Position numbers and translations under genes: made by a program. A DNA stretch of 25,938 nucleotides from Phyllobacteriaceae bacterium UBA1059 (GTDB taxonomy: Bacteria > Pseudomonadota > Alphaproteobacteria > Rhizobiales > Rhizobiaceae): contig DCDI01000193.1 in the NCBI GenBank assembly GCA_002316345.1, forward strand, positions 1,234-27,171. Direction: 5' to 3'. Positions 15,338-23,421 of this stretch are shown one piece after another. Every line of letters starts with the position of its first letter. Position 1 is the first letter of the stretch. A model generated the notes under the pieces. That model saw only the letters and a program-made list of their open reading frames with translations, ran no database searches and had not been told where the DNA came from.

Positions 15338-16369
15338 ATGAAAGCCGTTGTCCTTCACAAGGAGCATGATCTCAGGGTCGAGGAACGCGACATTGGCGAA
15401 CCAGGACCGGGCGAAGTGCGTATCCGTGTGAAGGCCGGCGGCATTTGCGGGTCTGACCTTCACTATTTTCACCATGCCGGCTTCGGAACCGTTCGGGTGC
15501 GTGAACCCATGATCCTCGGACATGAAGCGTCGGGAGAGGTTGCCGCGATCGGTGCAGACGTCAGCAATGTTGTGGTCGGCCAGCGCGTCGCCATCAATCC
15601 AAGCCGTCCGTTGGGCAATTGCGAATTCATACAAGAGGGACAACGCCAGCACGCTATGGACATGCGGTTCAACGGCTCCGCCATGCGCTTTCCACATGTG
15701 CAAGGCCTCTTTCGCGAAGAGATCGTTGTCGAAGCTGAACAGGCCGTGCCCGTCGCCGCCGATACGCCGTTCGAAGAAGCGGCTTGCTGCGAACCGCTCG
15801 CCGTGTGCTTACACGCCATCACCCAAGCTGGTTCGCTGGTCGGCAAGCGCGTGCTTGTCACCGGTACCGGCACGATCGGCTGCCTAACCATTCTCGCCGC
15901 CCGGTTTGCAGGCGCAACCGAGATTGTTGCCACCGACGTTTCCGACCCTGCTCTTGCAATCGCAAAGTCCGTCGGTGCCGATACCGTTGTCAATGTGGCC
16001 ACTCAGCCTGAGGGACTTGCTTCTTACGCAGAAGGGAAAGGCCAATTTCATGTCGCCTTCGAGTGCTCGGGCAACGGCGCAGTCCTAGCCGGCTTGCTGC
16101 AAGTCGTCCGTCCGCGCGGCACCATCGTTGTTGTTGGCATGGGCAATCACGTAACGCTGCCAATCAGCGCCATCGTCACCAAGGAGCTTGTCGTACGGGG
16201 CACTTTCCGCTTCGACGTAGAGTTTGCCTGGGCGGCAAAACTGATCTCTGAACGCCGCATCGACGTGCGCCCGCTTCTGACCGCGCGGGTCCCGATGGAC
16301 CAAGCCGTTGAGGCATTCGAACTTGCGAGCGACCGAACAAAGTCGATGAAGGTTCATCTGGTTTTCTGA
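15338..16369 (+). CDS. L-idonate 5-dehydrogenase-type MDR enzyme with a degenerate structural zinc site
   Basis: This is a 343-residue zinc-dependent medium-chain dehydrogenase, resembling E. coli IdnD along its whole length (GGICGSDLHYF, DMRFNGSAMRFPHVQG, final MKVHLVF). It would oxidise L-idonate or a related aldonate at C5 to the 5-keto acid. Catalytic zinc ligands C37, H62 and E63 are kept, as is the nucleotide-binding loop GTGTIGCL. The structural zinc site, normally four cysteines spaced C-x2-C-x2-C-x7-C, reads L92, C95, I98 and A106, so only one cysteine remains. Some sorbitol dehydrogenases also lack this zinc and are active. The gene lies between the IdnO-like SDR and a second dehydratase, in one direction, presumably one operon. 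Confidence 0.9.
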   Translation: MKAVVLHKEHDLRVEERDIGEPGPGEVRIRVKAGGICGSDLHYFHHAGFGTVRVREPMILGHEASGEVAAIGADVSNVVVGQRVAINPSRPLGNCEFIQEGQRQHAMDMRFNGSAMRFPHVQGLFREEIVVEAEQAVPVAADTPFEEAACCEPLAVCLHAITQAGSLVGKRVLVTGTGTIGCLTILAARFAGATEIVATDVSDPALAIAKSVGADTVVNVATQPEGLASYAEGKGQFHVAFECSGNGAVLAGLLQVVRPRGTIVVVGMGNHVTLPISAIVTKELVVRGTFRFDVEFAWAAKLISERRIDVRPLLTARVPMDQAVEAFELASDRTKSMKVHLVF

Positions 16370-16414
16370 CCAAATCTAGAGCTGGCAGCGCGCTTCGGCA
16401 TAGAGGGAAAGTTC

Positions 16415-17617
16415 ATGAAGATCACAGCGGTTGAAACCGTGCGCATCGACGAGCGGGAGAACCTTCTTTGGGTTCTAGTCCATACGGATGAGGGGCTCAC
16501 CGGTCTTGGGGAAACATTCTACGGCGTAAGCGCGGTTGAAGCACATGTCCACGAGTTCATCGCGCCACGGGTGATAGGCCGCGATCCTTTAGAGATCGAT
16601 CTGCTTGCTCAGGATCTGGTGGGCTATATCGGCTTCCGCTCATCCGGTGCGGAAGTACGCGGCAACTCGGCTTTCGATATCGCGCTTTGGGATATATTCG
16701 GTAAGGCAACGAACCTTCCAATCGCACAGCTTCTCGGCGGCTTCACGCGCAAGGAGATCCGTACCTACAACACCTGTGCTGGCACCGATTACGTCAAGCG
16801 CAATACGGGACAGAACACCGCAAATTACGGGCTGACTGCAGGGACGTCCTATGACGATCTGAACAGCTTCCTGAACACCGCGGACGACCTGGCGCATTCC
16901 CTGCTTGAAGAAGGGATTACGGCAATGAAGATCTGGCCGTTCGATGCCGCAGCGGAGAAAACACGCGGGCAATATATTTCTTTGCCGGACCTCAAGCTGG
17001 CGCTCGCCCCGTTTGAAAAGATCCGGAAGGCGGTGGGCGACAAGATGGACATCATGGTTGAGTTCCACTCCATGTGGCAGCTCCTTCCGGCCATGCAGAT
17101 CGCGAAAGCCTTAGAGCCCTACCAGACCTTCTGGCACGAAGACCCTATCAAGATGGACAGTCTTTCGGACCTGAAGCGCTACGCCGAAGTCTCCCCTGCC
17201 CCGATCTCTGCATCCGAAACACTGGGATCACGCTGGGCTTTCCGTGACCTCCTCGAAACCGGCGCCGCCGGTGTGGTCATGCTCGATGTTGGCTGGTGCG
17301 GTGGCATCTCGGAAGCACGCAAGATCGCCTCAATGGCGGAAGCCTGGCATCTCCCGATTGCTCCCCATGATTGTACCGGACCCGTCCTGCTTGCTGCGTC
17401 GACACATCTCTCGCTGAATGCACCGAATGCCCTGATCCAGGAGAGCGTTCGCGCCTTCTACCGCACGTGGTACCGCGACCTCGTAACGGCTCTTCCACAA
17501 GTAAGAGACGGGATGATCACCGTGCCACCGGGTCCCGGTCTTGGTTTGGAATTACATCCTGATCTCGATCAGGTTTTCACTGTTACGCGCCGCAAATCAG
17601 ATGCGTCGAGCCGCTAA
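16415..17617 (+). CDS. Enolase-superfamily (MR/MLE) sugar-acid dehydratase, substrate unknown
   Basis: This is a 400-residue mandelate racemase/muconate lactonizing-type enzyme, distinct from the DgoD upstream. Likely Mg ligands are E216 (VEFHSMW), E242 (WHEDP) and E268 (SASETL), with H218 two residues after the first ligand, H318 (APHDCTGP) and E343 (IQES). This H218/H318 arrangement is like DgoD and suggests an acid-sugar dehydratase, but the first metal ligand is Glu rather than Asp, and an insertion (about 123-150) lies where DgoD has none. Lysine K172 (AMKIWPF) sits in the second-strand position. It begins 45 bp after the IdnD-like gene and is the last gene in this direction, so it probably acts on a stereoisomer handled by the same operon. 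Confidence 0.88.
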   Translation: MKITAVETVRIDERENLLWVLVHTDEGLTGLGETFYGVSAVEAHVHEFIAPRVIGRDPLEIDLLAQDLVGYIGFRSSGAEVRGNSAFDIALWDIFGKATNLPIAQLLGGFTRKEIRTYNTCAGTDYVKRNTGQNTANYGLTAGTSYDDLNSFLNTADDLAHSLLEEGITAMKIWPFDAAAEKTRGQYISLPDLKLALAPFEKIRKAVGDKMDIMVEFHSMWQLLPAMQIAKALEPYQTFWHEDPIKMDSLSDLKRYAEVSPAPISASETLGSRWAFRDLLETGAAGVVMLDVGWCGGISEARKIASMAEAWHLPIAPHDCTGPVLLAASTHLSLNAPNALIQESVRAFYRTWYRDLVTALPQVRDGMITVPPGPGLGLELHPDLDQVFTVTRRKSDASSR

Positions 17618-17761
17618 TCATTGTGGAAGTCGAAAGTCGATTACGGCTATAAAGGGAACGTCTTTTTCTGCTCATCAAGGTGCAAAGCAGACAGTCAAAC
17701 GGGCGCTCGCGATCAGAGCTAAATTGCTGTCGGGTATCATCAGCCTAAGCCAAAACTAAAG

Positions 17762-17794
17762 GCAACCAAATTGAACGAGCTTACATTTGGTTGC
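17762..17794 (-). terminator. Probable terminator of the CocE-type gene
   Basis: A perfect 10-bp inverted repeat, GCAACCAAAT (17762-17771) and ATTTGGTTGC (17785-17794), has a 13-nt loop. Read on the minus strand it is followed by a T-rich run (TTTAGTTTT). The stop codon of the hydrolase gene (17781-17783) lies inside the loop, so translation and hairpin formation would interact. The rest of the spacer 17618-17761 shows nothing assignable. Confidence 0.6.
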
Positions 17795-19778
17795 GAGGTA
17801 TGTGGACACTTCGCTCGCGGGAGAAAACGCGGCGTTCGCCGTGGAAGGCCTCCCTTCGCTCCGTGACGATCCATTCAGTCTCAGTGCAGGACATCCGCAT
17901 TGAACCGACGGACCTTGTTTCCCAGTCCTCGCGCTTCGCGGTGCATGTGTAGTGGGCTTCGGCTTTCATTGACAATGGGTCGCCTTGCTTGATCGACCAA
18001 ACCTGGTCCACGGTGTCCCGCGTCGCCAAGCCATTGCCTGGATGACGGTTCAAACCCGTATCCTCACTGACCTTGTAGCGGGTGACGCCTTCGCGAAGGT
18101 CACGCTCGACCGAACGCGTAGAGCAGCCGTCCGCTATGACTTCATAGCGCGGCAGCGGATCTGGATTGGCTGGTTCAGCGACCTCGGCGCGACGATGATC
18201 TCCCAGCAAAGGAAGCTCGATTAGGAGCGAAGCGAGGTCAATCATGAGTGTCGCATCGAAAGGCGGCGGCAGTATTGTTGGCCAGTAGGCGCTCGACAGT
18301 GAAACCCGCATGCGGTGCCCCGGTGCGAAGCGGTAGCCGCAAGCGTCAAGAACCAGCGTGACTTCGACTGTTTCGTCAGGCTTCAAAGGCTGTGGATGCG
18401 CATTTCCGTTTCGGTGGGCTAGATTCAGCACACCATAGGACACGCGCGTGGCCGTTCCGTCCGGATGCACATCCACTAGGCGCACAATAAGGTTTGCAAG
18501 GGGCGCGTCACTCGACAATGCGAGGCTCAGCGAGGGTTGGCCAAGCAGAACGTGCTCCGTGTCCAGCACCTGGCTGTCGAACAATAGCGAGCCGGCATCG
18601 TCCAGTCGCTGATCCCCCGCCATTTCGGCATCCGGCTTGAGCGTGAACCATTCGCCTGCCGTTGTGCCCGTATCGAGCGGCGATTGTAGGCTCGCTGTTC
18701 CCGACGCGCTTGAAGCAGGATCCTGCTGCAGACGTTCAGCGGCATCCAGGCGTAGGGTCAGCTTTTGCGGCTCGGTCCAGGCATCTTTGGAGATCCAGTA
18801 GCCGGGATCGGTTTCGCGCCAGCGCGACGGCTTGGGTCCGTCCAGGATGAAGGCTCGAACCTGCGGGAGATCATCTGCGCCGGTGTTCTCGTCACAGAGC
18901 CAGCGACGCCACCAGGCGATGGCTTCGGCGTGAAAGTCGGCGCGCGGCTTGGGATAAGCGAAGTGCGGATATTTGTGGACCCATGGTCCAATCAGCGCCT
19001 TGGCCTTCGTTGGCATTCCTTCGACTGCCTTCAAGGGCGTGTTGCGGTAGCCGTCGGCCCATCCGGCGATCACGAGCGCAGGAACGGGGAAATCGTCGAA
19101 GCTTTCGCAGATGGAGCCCTGGCGCCAGAAATCGTCGCGGCACTGGTGCGAAAGCCAGTCTTCCATGAAGAAGGGCTCGTGCTCCAAGCGCTCCAGCCAC
19201 ATATCGTACCAGCGTTCACCAACGAGTTCCGGGTCAGGTGAACGCGATTGATAGGCGCTCATCGTGACAGCCCAGGAGAACTGCGCCGATAGATGTGCGC
19301 CATTCTTATAGTGGATGTCATCGTTGTAGCGGTCGACAGTCGATGCGATGGAGATCACCGCCTTCAGCGAGGGTGGCTTGAGAGCTGCAACCTGCAGGCA
19401 GTTGAAGCCGCCCCACGAGATGCCCATCATCCCGACGCCGGCGTTGGACCACGGTTGGCTGGCGATCCATTCTATGATCTCCACCGCGTCCGACAATTCG
19501 CGTGGTGTGTATTCCCCGTCGATGACGCCGTCGGACTCACCGGAACCGCGAATATCGACGCGAACCCCTGCAATTCCCGCTGCCGCGACAACCGGATAGG
19601 TCGACTCGTCACGCGGAGCGGTCCCATTGCGCTTGCGATAGGGCAAAAACTCCAAAACCGCTGGAACCGGGGCGTCCTTGCTCGCCGTGTCAGGCATCCA
19701 GATCCGGGCCGCAAGACGGGTTCCGTCCTTCAGCATGATCCATTCGTTTTCAATGACGTGGAAAGACGTGTCGGTCAT
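17781..19778 (-). CDS. CocE/NonD-family serine hydrolase (peptidase S15-like)
   Basis: This is a 665-residue alpha/beta hydrolase of the family with cocaine esterase, glutaryl-7-ACA acylases and Xaa-Pro dipeptidyl peptidases; it cleaves an ester or amide. The nucleophile is S121 in GISWGGF, the acid D242 in AGWADGYRN, and the histidine H268 in GPWVHKYPH; the oxyanion tyrosine is probably Y47 (LPYRKR). The C-terminal jelly-roll domain (about 340-560) has the family stretch ACGYRFAPGHRMRVSLSSAYWP. A further 100 residues after it (about 560-665) look like an added domain. There is no signal peptide, so it is cytoplasmic. It lies 80 bp after a peptide-type binding-protein gene on the same strand, suggesting that the imported ligand is its substrate. 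Confidence 0.9.
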   Translation of the reverse strand: MTDTSFHVIENEWIMLKDGTRLAARIWMPDTASKDAPVPAVLEFLPYRKRNGTAPRDESTYPVVAAAGIAGVRVDIRGSGESDGVIDGEYTPRELSDAVEIIEWIASQPWSNAGVGMMGISWGGFNCLQVAALKPPSLKAVISIASTVDRYNDDIHYKNGAHLSAQFSWAVTMSAYQSRSPDPELVGERWYDMWLERLEHEPFFMEDWLSHQCRDDFWRQGSICESFDDFPVPALVIAGWADGYRNTPLKAVEGMPTKAKALIGPWVHKYPHFAYPKPRADFHAEAIAWWRRWLCDENTGADDLPQVRAFILDGPKPSRWRETDPGYWISKDAWTEPQKLTLRLDAAERLQQDPASSASGTASLQSPLDTGTTAGEWFTLKPDAEMAGDQRLDDAGSLLFDSQVLDTEHVLLGQPSLSLALSSDAPLANLIVRLVDVHPDGTATRVSYGVLNLAHRNGNAHPQPLKPDETVEVTLVLDACGYRFAPGHRMRVSLSSAYWPTILPPPFDATLMIDLASLLIELPLLGDHRRAEVAEPANPDPLPRYEVIADGCSTRSVERDLREGVTRYKVSEDTGLNRHPGNGLATRDTVDQVWSIKQGDPLSMKAEAHYTCTAKREDWETRSVGSMRMSCTETEWIVTERREAFHGERRVFSRERSVHIPRNQM

Positions 19779-19858
19779 GAGATCTCAGCAGGCACGATGA
19801 AGTCTAAGGGAACCGATCGCCGTTGGTCGGCGATCGGTGGGCACATGACAGTGCAGGA

Positions 19859-21424
19859 TTAGGTTTCGAGCCAGACCCGGCTAGCTACGCGTCCATTTGA
19901 CAGGTCGTTGCCGATGTCGTGGACGATGCCCTTCAGCGTCTTGGAGGCGGCGTTCACATAATCATTGAACACAGGCAGGATCAGGCCACCTTCGTCGCGC
20001 ACCATCACCGCCATGTCACGATACAAGATCCGCCGCTTGGTTTCATCGAGCTCAGCGCGCGCTTTCGCTGCCATGGCATCGAAGTCAGGCCGTTTAAAGC
20101 GGGTATCGTTCCATTCCGCGGTCGATACATAGGATGTCGAATAGCGCCCATCCTGCGTCGGACGTCCACCCCAATAGGAAGCGCAGAACGGCTGGACGTT
20201 CCATACCTCGGTCCAGTAGCCATCGTTGGGATCGCGCTGCACTTCGAGCTGGATCCCCGCCTTCGATGCGCTCTGCTGGAAAACCTGTGCAGCTTCGACC
20301 GCACCCGGGAACGCCGCTTCCGAGGTTCGAAGCAGGATCGGTCCGTCGTGGCCCGACTTCTTGAAATGGAAGGCGGCCTTTTCAGGATCGTAAGCGCGCT
20401 GTTCGATGTCGGTTGGCGCAAGCGCGTAGTTGGCGTTCACCGGATAATCGTTGCCGATCGTGCCAAAGCCGCCGACAACCTGCTTTAGGATCGCCTCGCG
20501 GTCGATCGCATATTTAAGCGCAAGCCGCAGGTCGTTGTTGTCGAAGGGAGCGGTGTCGCAATGCATCAGGAAGGAATAGAAACCCTTGCCTGCGCTGCGC
20601 AAAATCTCGACATTCGGCGCGTTCGAAAGAAGCGAAACGACCTTGGGTTCGATCGTATTAATGAAGTCGACCTGCCCGGCGCTCAACGCGCTGATGCGCG
20701 CGGTCGAATCGTTCATCACGGTGATTTCGACGCTGTCGACAAAGCCGCGATCATCACGCCAATCGCTGGTGTTGCGTTCGAAATTCGCGCGAATACCGGG
20801 CTCAAAGGCGACGAGCTTGTAGGGGCCGGTGCCGATTGCGGCATTCGGATTGTCTTTGCCGCCGTTTGGCTGGATTTGCAGATGGTAGTCGGTCAGTACC
20901 AGTGGCAGGTCGGCATTGCCTTCGGCCAAGGTGATGACAACGTCGCCGGCGCGCTCTTCAATCTGCTTGATGCCCGCCAAGAGGCCAAGTGCGCCGGATT
21001 GGGAGCTTTCATCGGCATGGCGTCGCAGCGTGGCGACCACGTCGGCCGGCGTCATCGGCTTGCCGTCATGGAAACTCACGCCCGTGCGGATCTTGAAGGT
21101 CCATTCCTTTGCATCCGGCGATGGCGTCCAGGATTCGGCAAGAGAGGGCAGCGCCGCACCGGTTTCCGGATGCGACTCGACCAGCGTATCTCCCCAGCAA
21201 TGGGCGATAACGAAGAGGACGCTGGCAGAGGCCAGCGCTGGATCAAGCGTATCGGCAGAAGCGCCACCAGCCAGGCCTAGCCGCAGATTGCCGCCGCGCT
21301 TTGGCTCCTGCGCCCTTGCAGACACGGTGCTCAAAATCCCTGCCGAAGCAGAAAGGCCAAGCATTGCACTTCCCTGCAAAAAGCCGCGGCGGCTCATGTT
21401 GAAAGTCTTTTGCAAATTGTCCAT
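19859..21424 (-). CDS. Tat-exported ABC transporter substrate-binding protein (family 5, DppA/OppA type)
   Basis: This 521-residue periplasmic binding protein belongs to the dipeptide/oligopeptide/opine class. The ATG at 21424 is chosen over the longer frame (to 21481) because AAGGGGAT lies about 6 nt upstream. The leader has a twin-arginine motif (MSRRGFLQG, arginines at 12-13) followed by a hydrophobic stretch ending near ARAQ/EPKRGG, so export is by Tat, in folded form. The fold markers are GGNLRLGLAGG at the start, the hinge region IGTGPYKLVAFEPG, and LRLALKYAIDREAILKQVVGG. No permease or ATPase genes lie nearby, so it must either share another transporter or act as an orphan receptor. 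It is in line with the CocE-type hydrolase gene and divergent from an HTH regulator. Confidence 0.93.
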   Translation of the reverse strand: MDNLQKTFNMSRRGFLQGSAMLGLSASAGILSTVSARAQEPKRGGNLRLGLAGGASADTLDPALASASVLFVIAHCWGDTLVESHPETGAALPSLAESWTPSPDAKEWTFKIRTGVSFHDGKPMTPADVVATLRRHADESSQSGALGLLAGIKQIEERAGDVVITLAEGNADLPLVLTDYHLQIQPNGGKDNPNAAIGTGPYKLVAFEPGIRANFERNTSDWRDDRGFVDSVEITVMNDSTARISALSAGQVDFINTIEPKVVSLLSNAPNVEILRSAGKGFYSFLMHCDTAPFDNNDLRLALKYAIDREAILKQVVGGFGTIGNDYPVNANYALAPTDIEQRAYDPEKAAFHFKKSGHDGPILLRTSEAAFPGAVEAAQVFQQSASKAGIQLEVQRDPNDGYWTEVWNVQPFCASYWGGRPTQDGRYSTSYVSTAEWNDTRFKRPDFDAMAAKARAELDETKRRILYRDMAVMVRDEGGLILPVFNDYVNAASKTLKGIVHDIGNDLSNGRVASRVWLET

Positions 21425-21480
21425 CGGATCCCCTTTTGTTTTGTTTGGCGGGGATTGTGACCCGAGATGCACGCAATACA

Positions 21481-21520
21481 ATTTCGCGGCTTGACGCGGA
21501 TTTACGCACCTTTACGCTAC
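21481..21520. repeat. Four 10-bp phased direct repeats in the binding-protein/regulator spacer
   Basis: The 40 bp split into ATTTCGCGGC, TTGACGCGGA, TTTACGCACC and TTTACGCTAC, four copies of a TTnaCGC core at close to helical-turn spacing. The last copy ends 1 bp before the regulator's ATG. They are a probable operator for the adjacent regulator, acting on both the divergent binding-protein gene and its own gene. Confidence 0.55.
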
Positions 21521-21521
21521 G

Positions 21522-22319
21522 ATGATGCGCAAGGATCCAACCCACTTTTTTGAGAATTTGAGGTTGGCCTGCAGCACACGAGCATCAATCTCGGATTTGT
21601 GTCGTTCGGTTGCCATCAACCGCCAGCAATTCAACCGCTACATCAACGAAAACTGCGAGCCTTCGGCGCATAACCGTTTGCGCATCGCTGCGGCCTTCGG
21701 GCTCGATCCCGTCGATTTCGATCTTCCGACGCCGCTCTTTCGACGTAAGCTGGAAGAGGCCAAACGACCGCAACTGATGGACGGTCCGTTGGCAAATGCC
21801 TTCCCCGGAAACCCGCAAGCGCTGCGTCCCTATCTCGGCTTCTACCAGACCTGGCATGTCTCGTTGTCGTGGCCGGACAGGATCGTTTGTTCCTGCGCCC
21901 ACTTGCGTGAAAGTCAGGGACAGGTTCTCGTCACGTCGCTGGAGCGGATCGACGACCTCGAAAGCGGCATTCGGCAACGCTCGCGCTATGTTGGGCTGGC
22001 AGCCTTTCAGCGCAACCGCATCTTCCTCACCGAGGTAACGCGCGGCGAAGCGCCGACCTTCGGACAAACGATCCTGATGCCGTTTGAAATCCACCAGCGG
22101 CAATATTTACGGGGCCTTACGATGGGGCTGTCGTGGCGAAACGACAATCTTCCTTACGCAACCCGCACGATCTGGCGCCACCGCGGCCTGGAGACCGATC
22201 GGCGCGCGCTGTTAAAAAATTGCGGGATTTACTGGACATCCTCCGGTGCGCTTTCCTCGGTCGTTTCGTCTTTTCTGCTGCAGGCTGGATCGTCCATCAC
22301 CACCCTCGCACGCAGCTGA
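21522..22319 (+). CDS. Helix-turn-helix (XRE-like) transcriptional regulator
   Basis: This is a 265-residue protein with an N-terminal lambda-repressor-like HTH (about 16-60: SISDLCRSVAINRQQFNRYI, then RLRIAAAFGLDP) and a C-terminal region (about 85-250) of unknown ligand, containing YLGFYQTWHVSLSWPDRIVCS and RGLTMGLSWRN. The start has two adjacent ATGs (21522 and 21525); no clear ribosome site is visible because phased repeats occupy the region. It is divergent from the Tat-exported binding protein, 97 bp away, so it probably senses the imported compound or its product. The frame is uninterrupted to the stop at 22319. Function as regulator is inferred from the HTH and layout. Confidence 0.82.
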   Translation: MMRKDPTHFFENLRLACSTRASISDLCRSVAINRQQFNRYINENCEPSAHNRLRIAAAFGLDPVDFDLPTPLFRRKLEEAKRPQLMDGPLANAFPGNPQALRPYLGFYQTWHVSLSWPDRIVCSCAHLRESQGQVLVTSLERIDDLESGIRQRSRYVGLAAFQRNRIFLTEVTRGEAPTFGQTILMPFEIHQRQYLRGLTMGLSWRNDNLPYATRTIWRHRGLETDRRALLKNCGIYWTSSGALSSVVSSFLLQAGSSITTLARS

Positions 22320-22378
22320 TACGAACTACGCATCGCCGGCGTAATGAACAGACGACGCGGGTGGGCATATAGACCCCA

Positions 22379-23293
22379 TCAGCTCGCGCTCTCCCGAGCC
22401 TGATCCTTGATCCAGTTCACGAAAAGCGAGACGTCGCTGCGTTCACTACGCCGCCGGGGCACGACGATGAAGTAACCGTCATGGGTGGGCATGGCGTATG
22501 GCGTTATTCGCACGAGCCGCTTCTCTTGGAGAAGACGCTGCACGAGCCGCGACCAGCCGAGGGCGATCCCTTCGCCCATCAGGGCCGCATGAATGCTGTC
22601 CATGTAGAAGCTGGTATGCATTCCGAAGTTGGCGGTCGGCACATCGATCGAGAAGGCCGAGAACCATTCGCTCCATCCGACCCATCCCGGCTCATCCGAG
22701 TCGGATGACACCAGATTGTAGCGCAGAAGGTCGCCGGGATCGGAAATCGAGCCCATCGCACTGGCATAGTCCGGCGAGCAGACGGGGAATACCTCGTCAT
22801 TGAACAGGAACTCAGCTTTTCCGTCAGGCCAGGTGCCATGACCATAGCGGATCGATAAGTCCGCTTCGCCACTTTGAGCATTGACCCGTTTATCCTGGGA
22901 GATGATCCGAAGCTTGATATTGGGATGCGCGCGGGAAAAGCTTGAGACTCTGGGCAACAGCCATAATTGCGAGAACGAGACGGTTGTTGAGATCACCAAC
23001 TGTTCCGAGGTGTTGCGACGGGTAATCTCTGCAACACTGTCGGCCAGGATGTTGAAGGCTCCCGTCGAGGCCGTGGATAAGGCACGGCCTTTTTCGGTCA
23101 GCTCGATGCGCCTGTGAAGCCGCTTGAAAAGCGGAAAGCCGAGCGCCTCTTCAAGCAGGTGTATCTGACGGCTCACAGCGGCCTGCGTGACCCCAAGTTC
23201 TTCGGCCGCCTGCGTAAAGCTGCGCAGGCGCGCGGCGGCCTCGAAGACCATCAGGGCTGTTACTGGTGGTAGCCTTCGTCTGAGACCCGTCAC
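22379..23293 (-). CDS. LysR-family transcriptional regulator (GcvA-like)
   Basis: This is a LysR-type regulator of 304 residues from the GTG at 23293, which has GAGG 6 nt upstream and begins at the usual LRRRLPPVTALMVFEAAARL. The open frame runs further to a TTG at 23305 without a ribosome site. The winged HTH is at about 15-65 (SFTQAAEELGVTQAAVSRQIHLLEEALG), followed by the linker helix and a two-lobe effector domain (about 90-295). The wording of the N-terminal domain and the effector region (ADLSIRYGHG) resembles the GcvA group. It is divergent from the Rieske oxygenase gene by 128 bp with a T-N11-A palindrome between them, so it most likely activates that operon in response to its substrate. 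Confidence 0.93.
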   Translation of the reverse strand: MTGLRRRLPPVTALMVFEAAARLRSFTQAAEELGVTQAAVSRQIHLLEEALGFPLFKRLHRRIELTEKGRALSTASTGAFNILADSVAEITRRNTSEQLVISTTVSFSQLWLLPRVSSFSRAHPNIKLRIISQDKRVNAQSGEADLSIRYGHGTWPDGKAEFLFNDEVFPVCSPDYASAMGSISDPGDLLRYNLVSSDSDEPGWVGWSEWFSAFSIDVPTANFGMHTSFYMDSIHAALMGEGIALGWSRLVQRLLQEKRLVRITPYAMPTHDGYFIVVPRRRSERSDVSLFVNWIKDQARESAS

Positions 23294-23328
23294 GTCTTGC
23301 CTCAAGGAACTTTTGACGCTCTTGTTGC

Positions 23329-23343
23329 ATCAGTTTTCCTGAT
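23329..23343. promoter_or_regulatory. T-N11-A LysR box between the regulator and the Rieske oxygenase gene
   Basis: ATCAG (23329-23333), five bases, CTGAT (23339-23343) is a perfect interrupted palindrome that fits the T-N11-A rule of LysR binding sites (T23330 to A23342). Outer bases TGTTGC (23323-23328) and GCAACA (23349-23354) are also complementary. It is 79-93 bp before the Rieske oxygenase start, where LysR activators usually bind. Confidence 0.6.
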
Positions 23344-23421
23344 GTCACGCAACAGCATTCCTGCAGTTGAGCGCTCTTACGAACTGTAGCAGCTTGCTCA
23401 AAACTGACTTTAGGGAATGTC

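Noticed and set aside
22140..22319. Possible frameshift near the end of the HTH regulator gene
   Set aside because: The C-terminal residues continue in the same style without a break and the frame is open to a normal stop, so no correction is needed.
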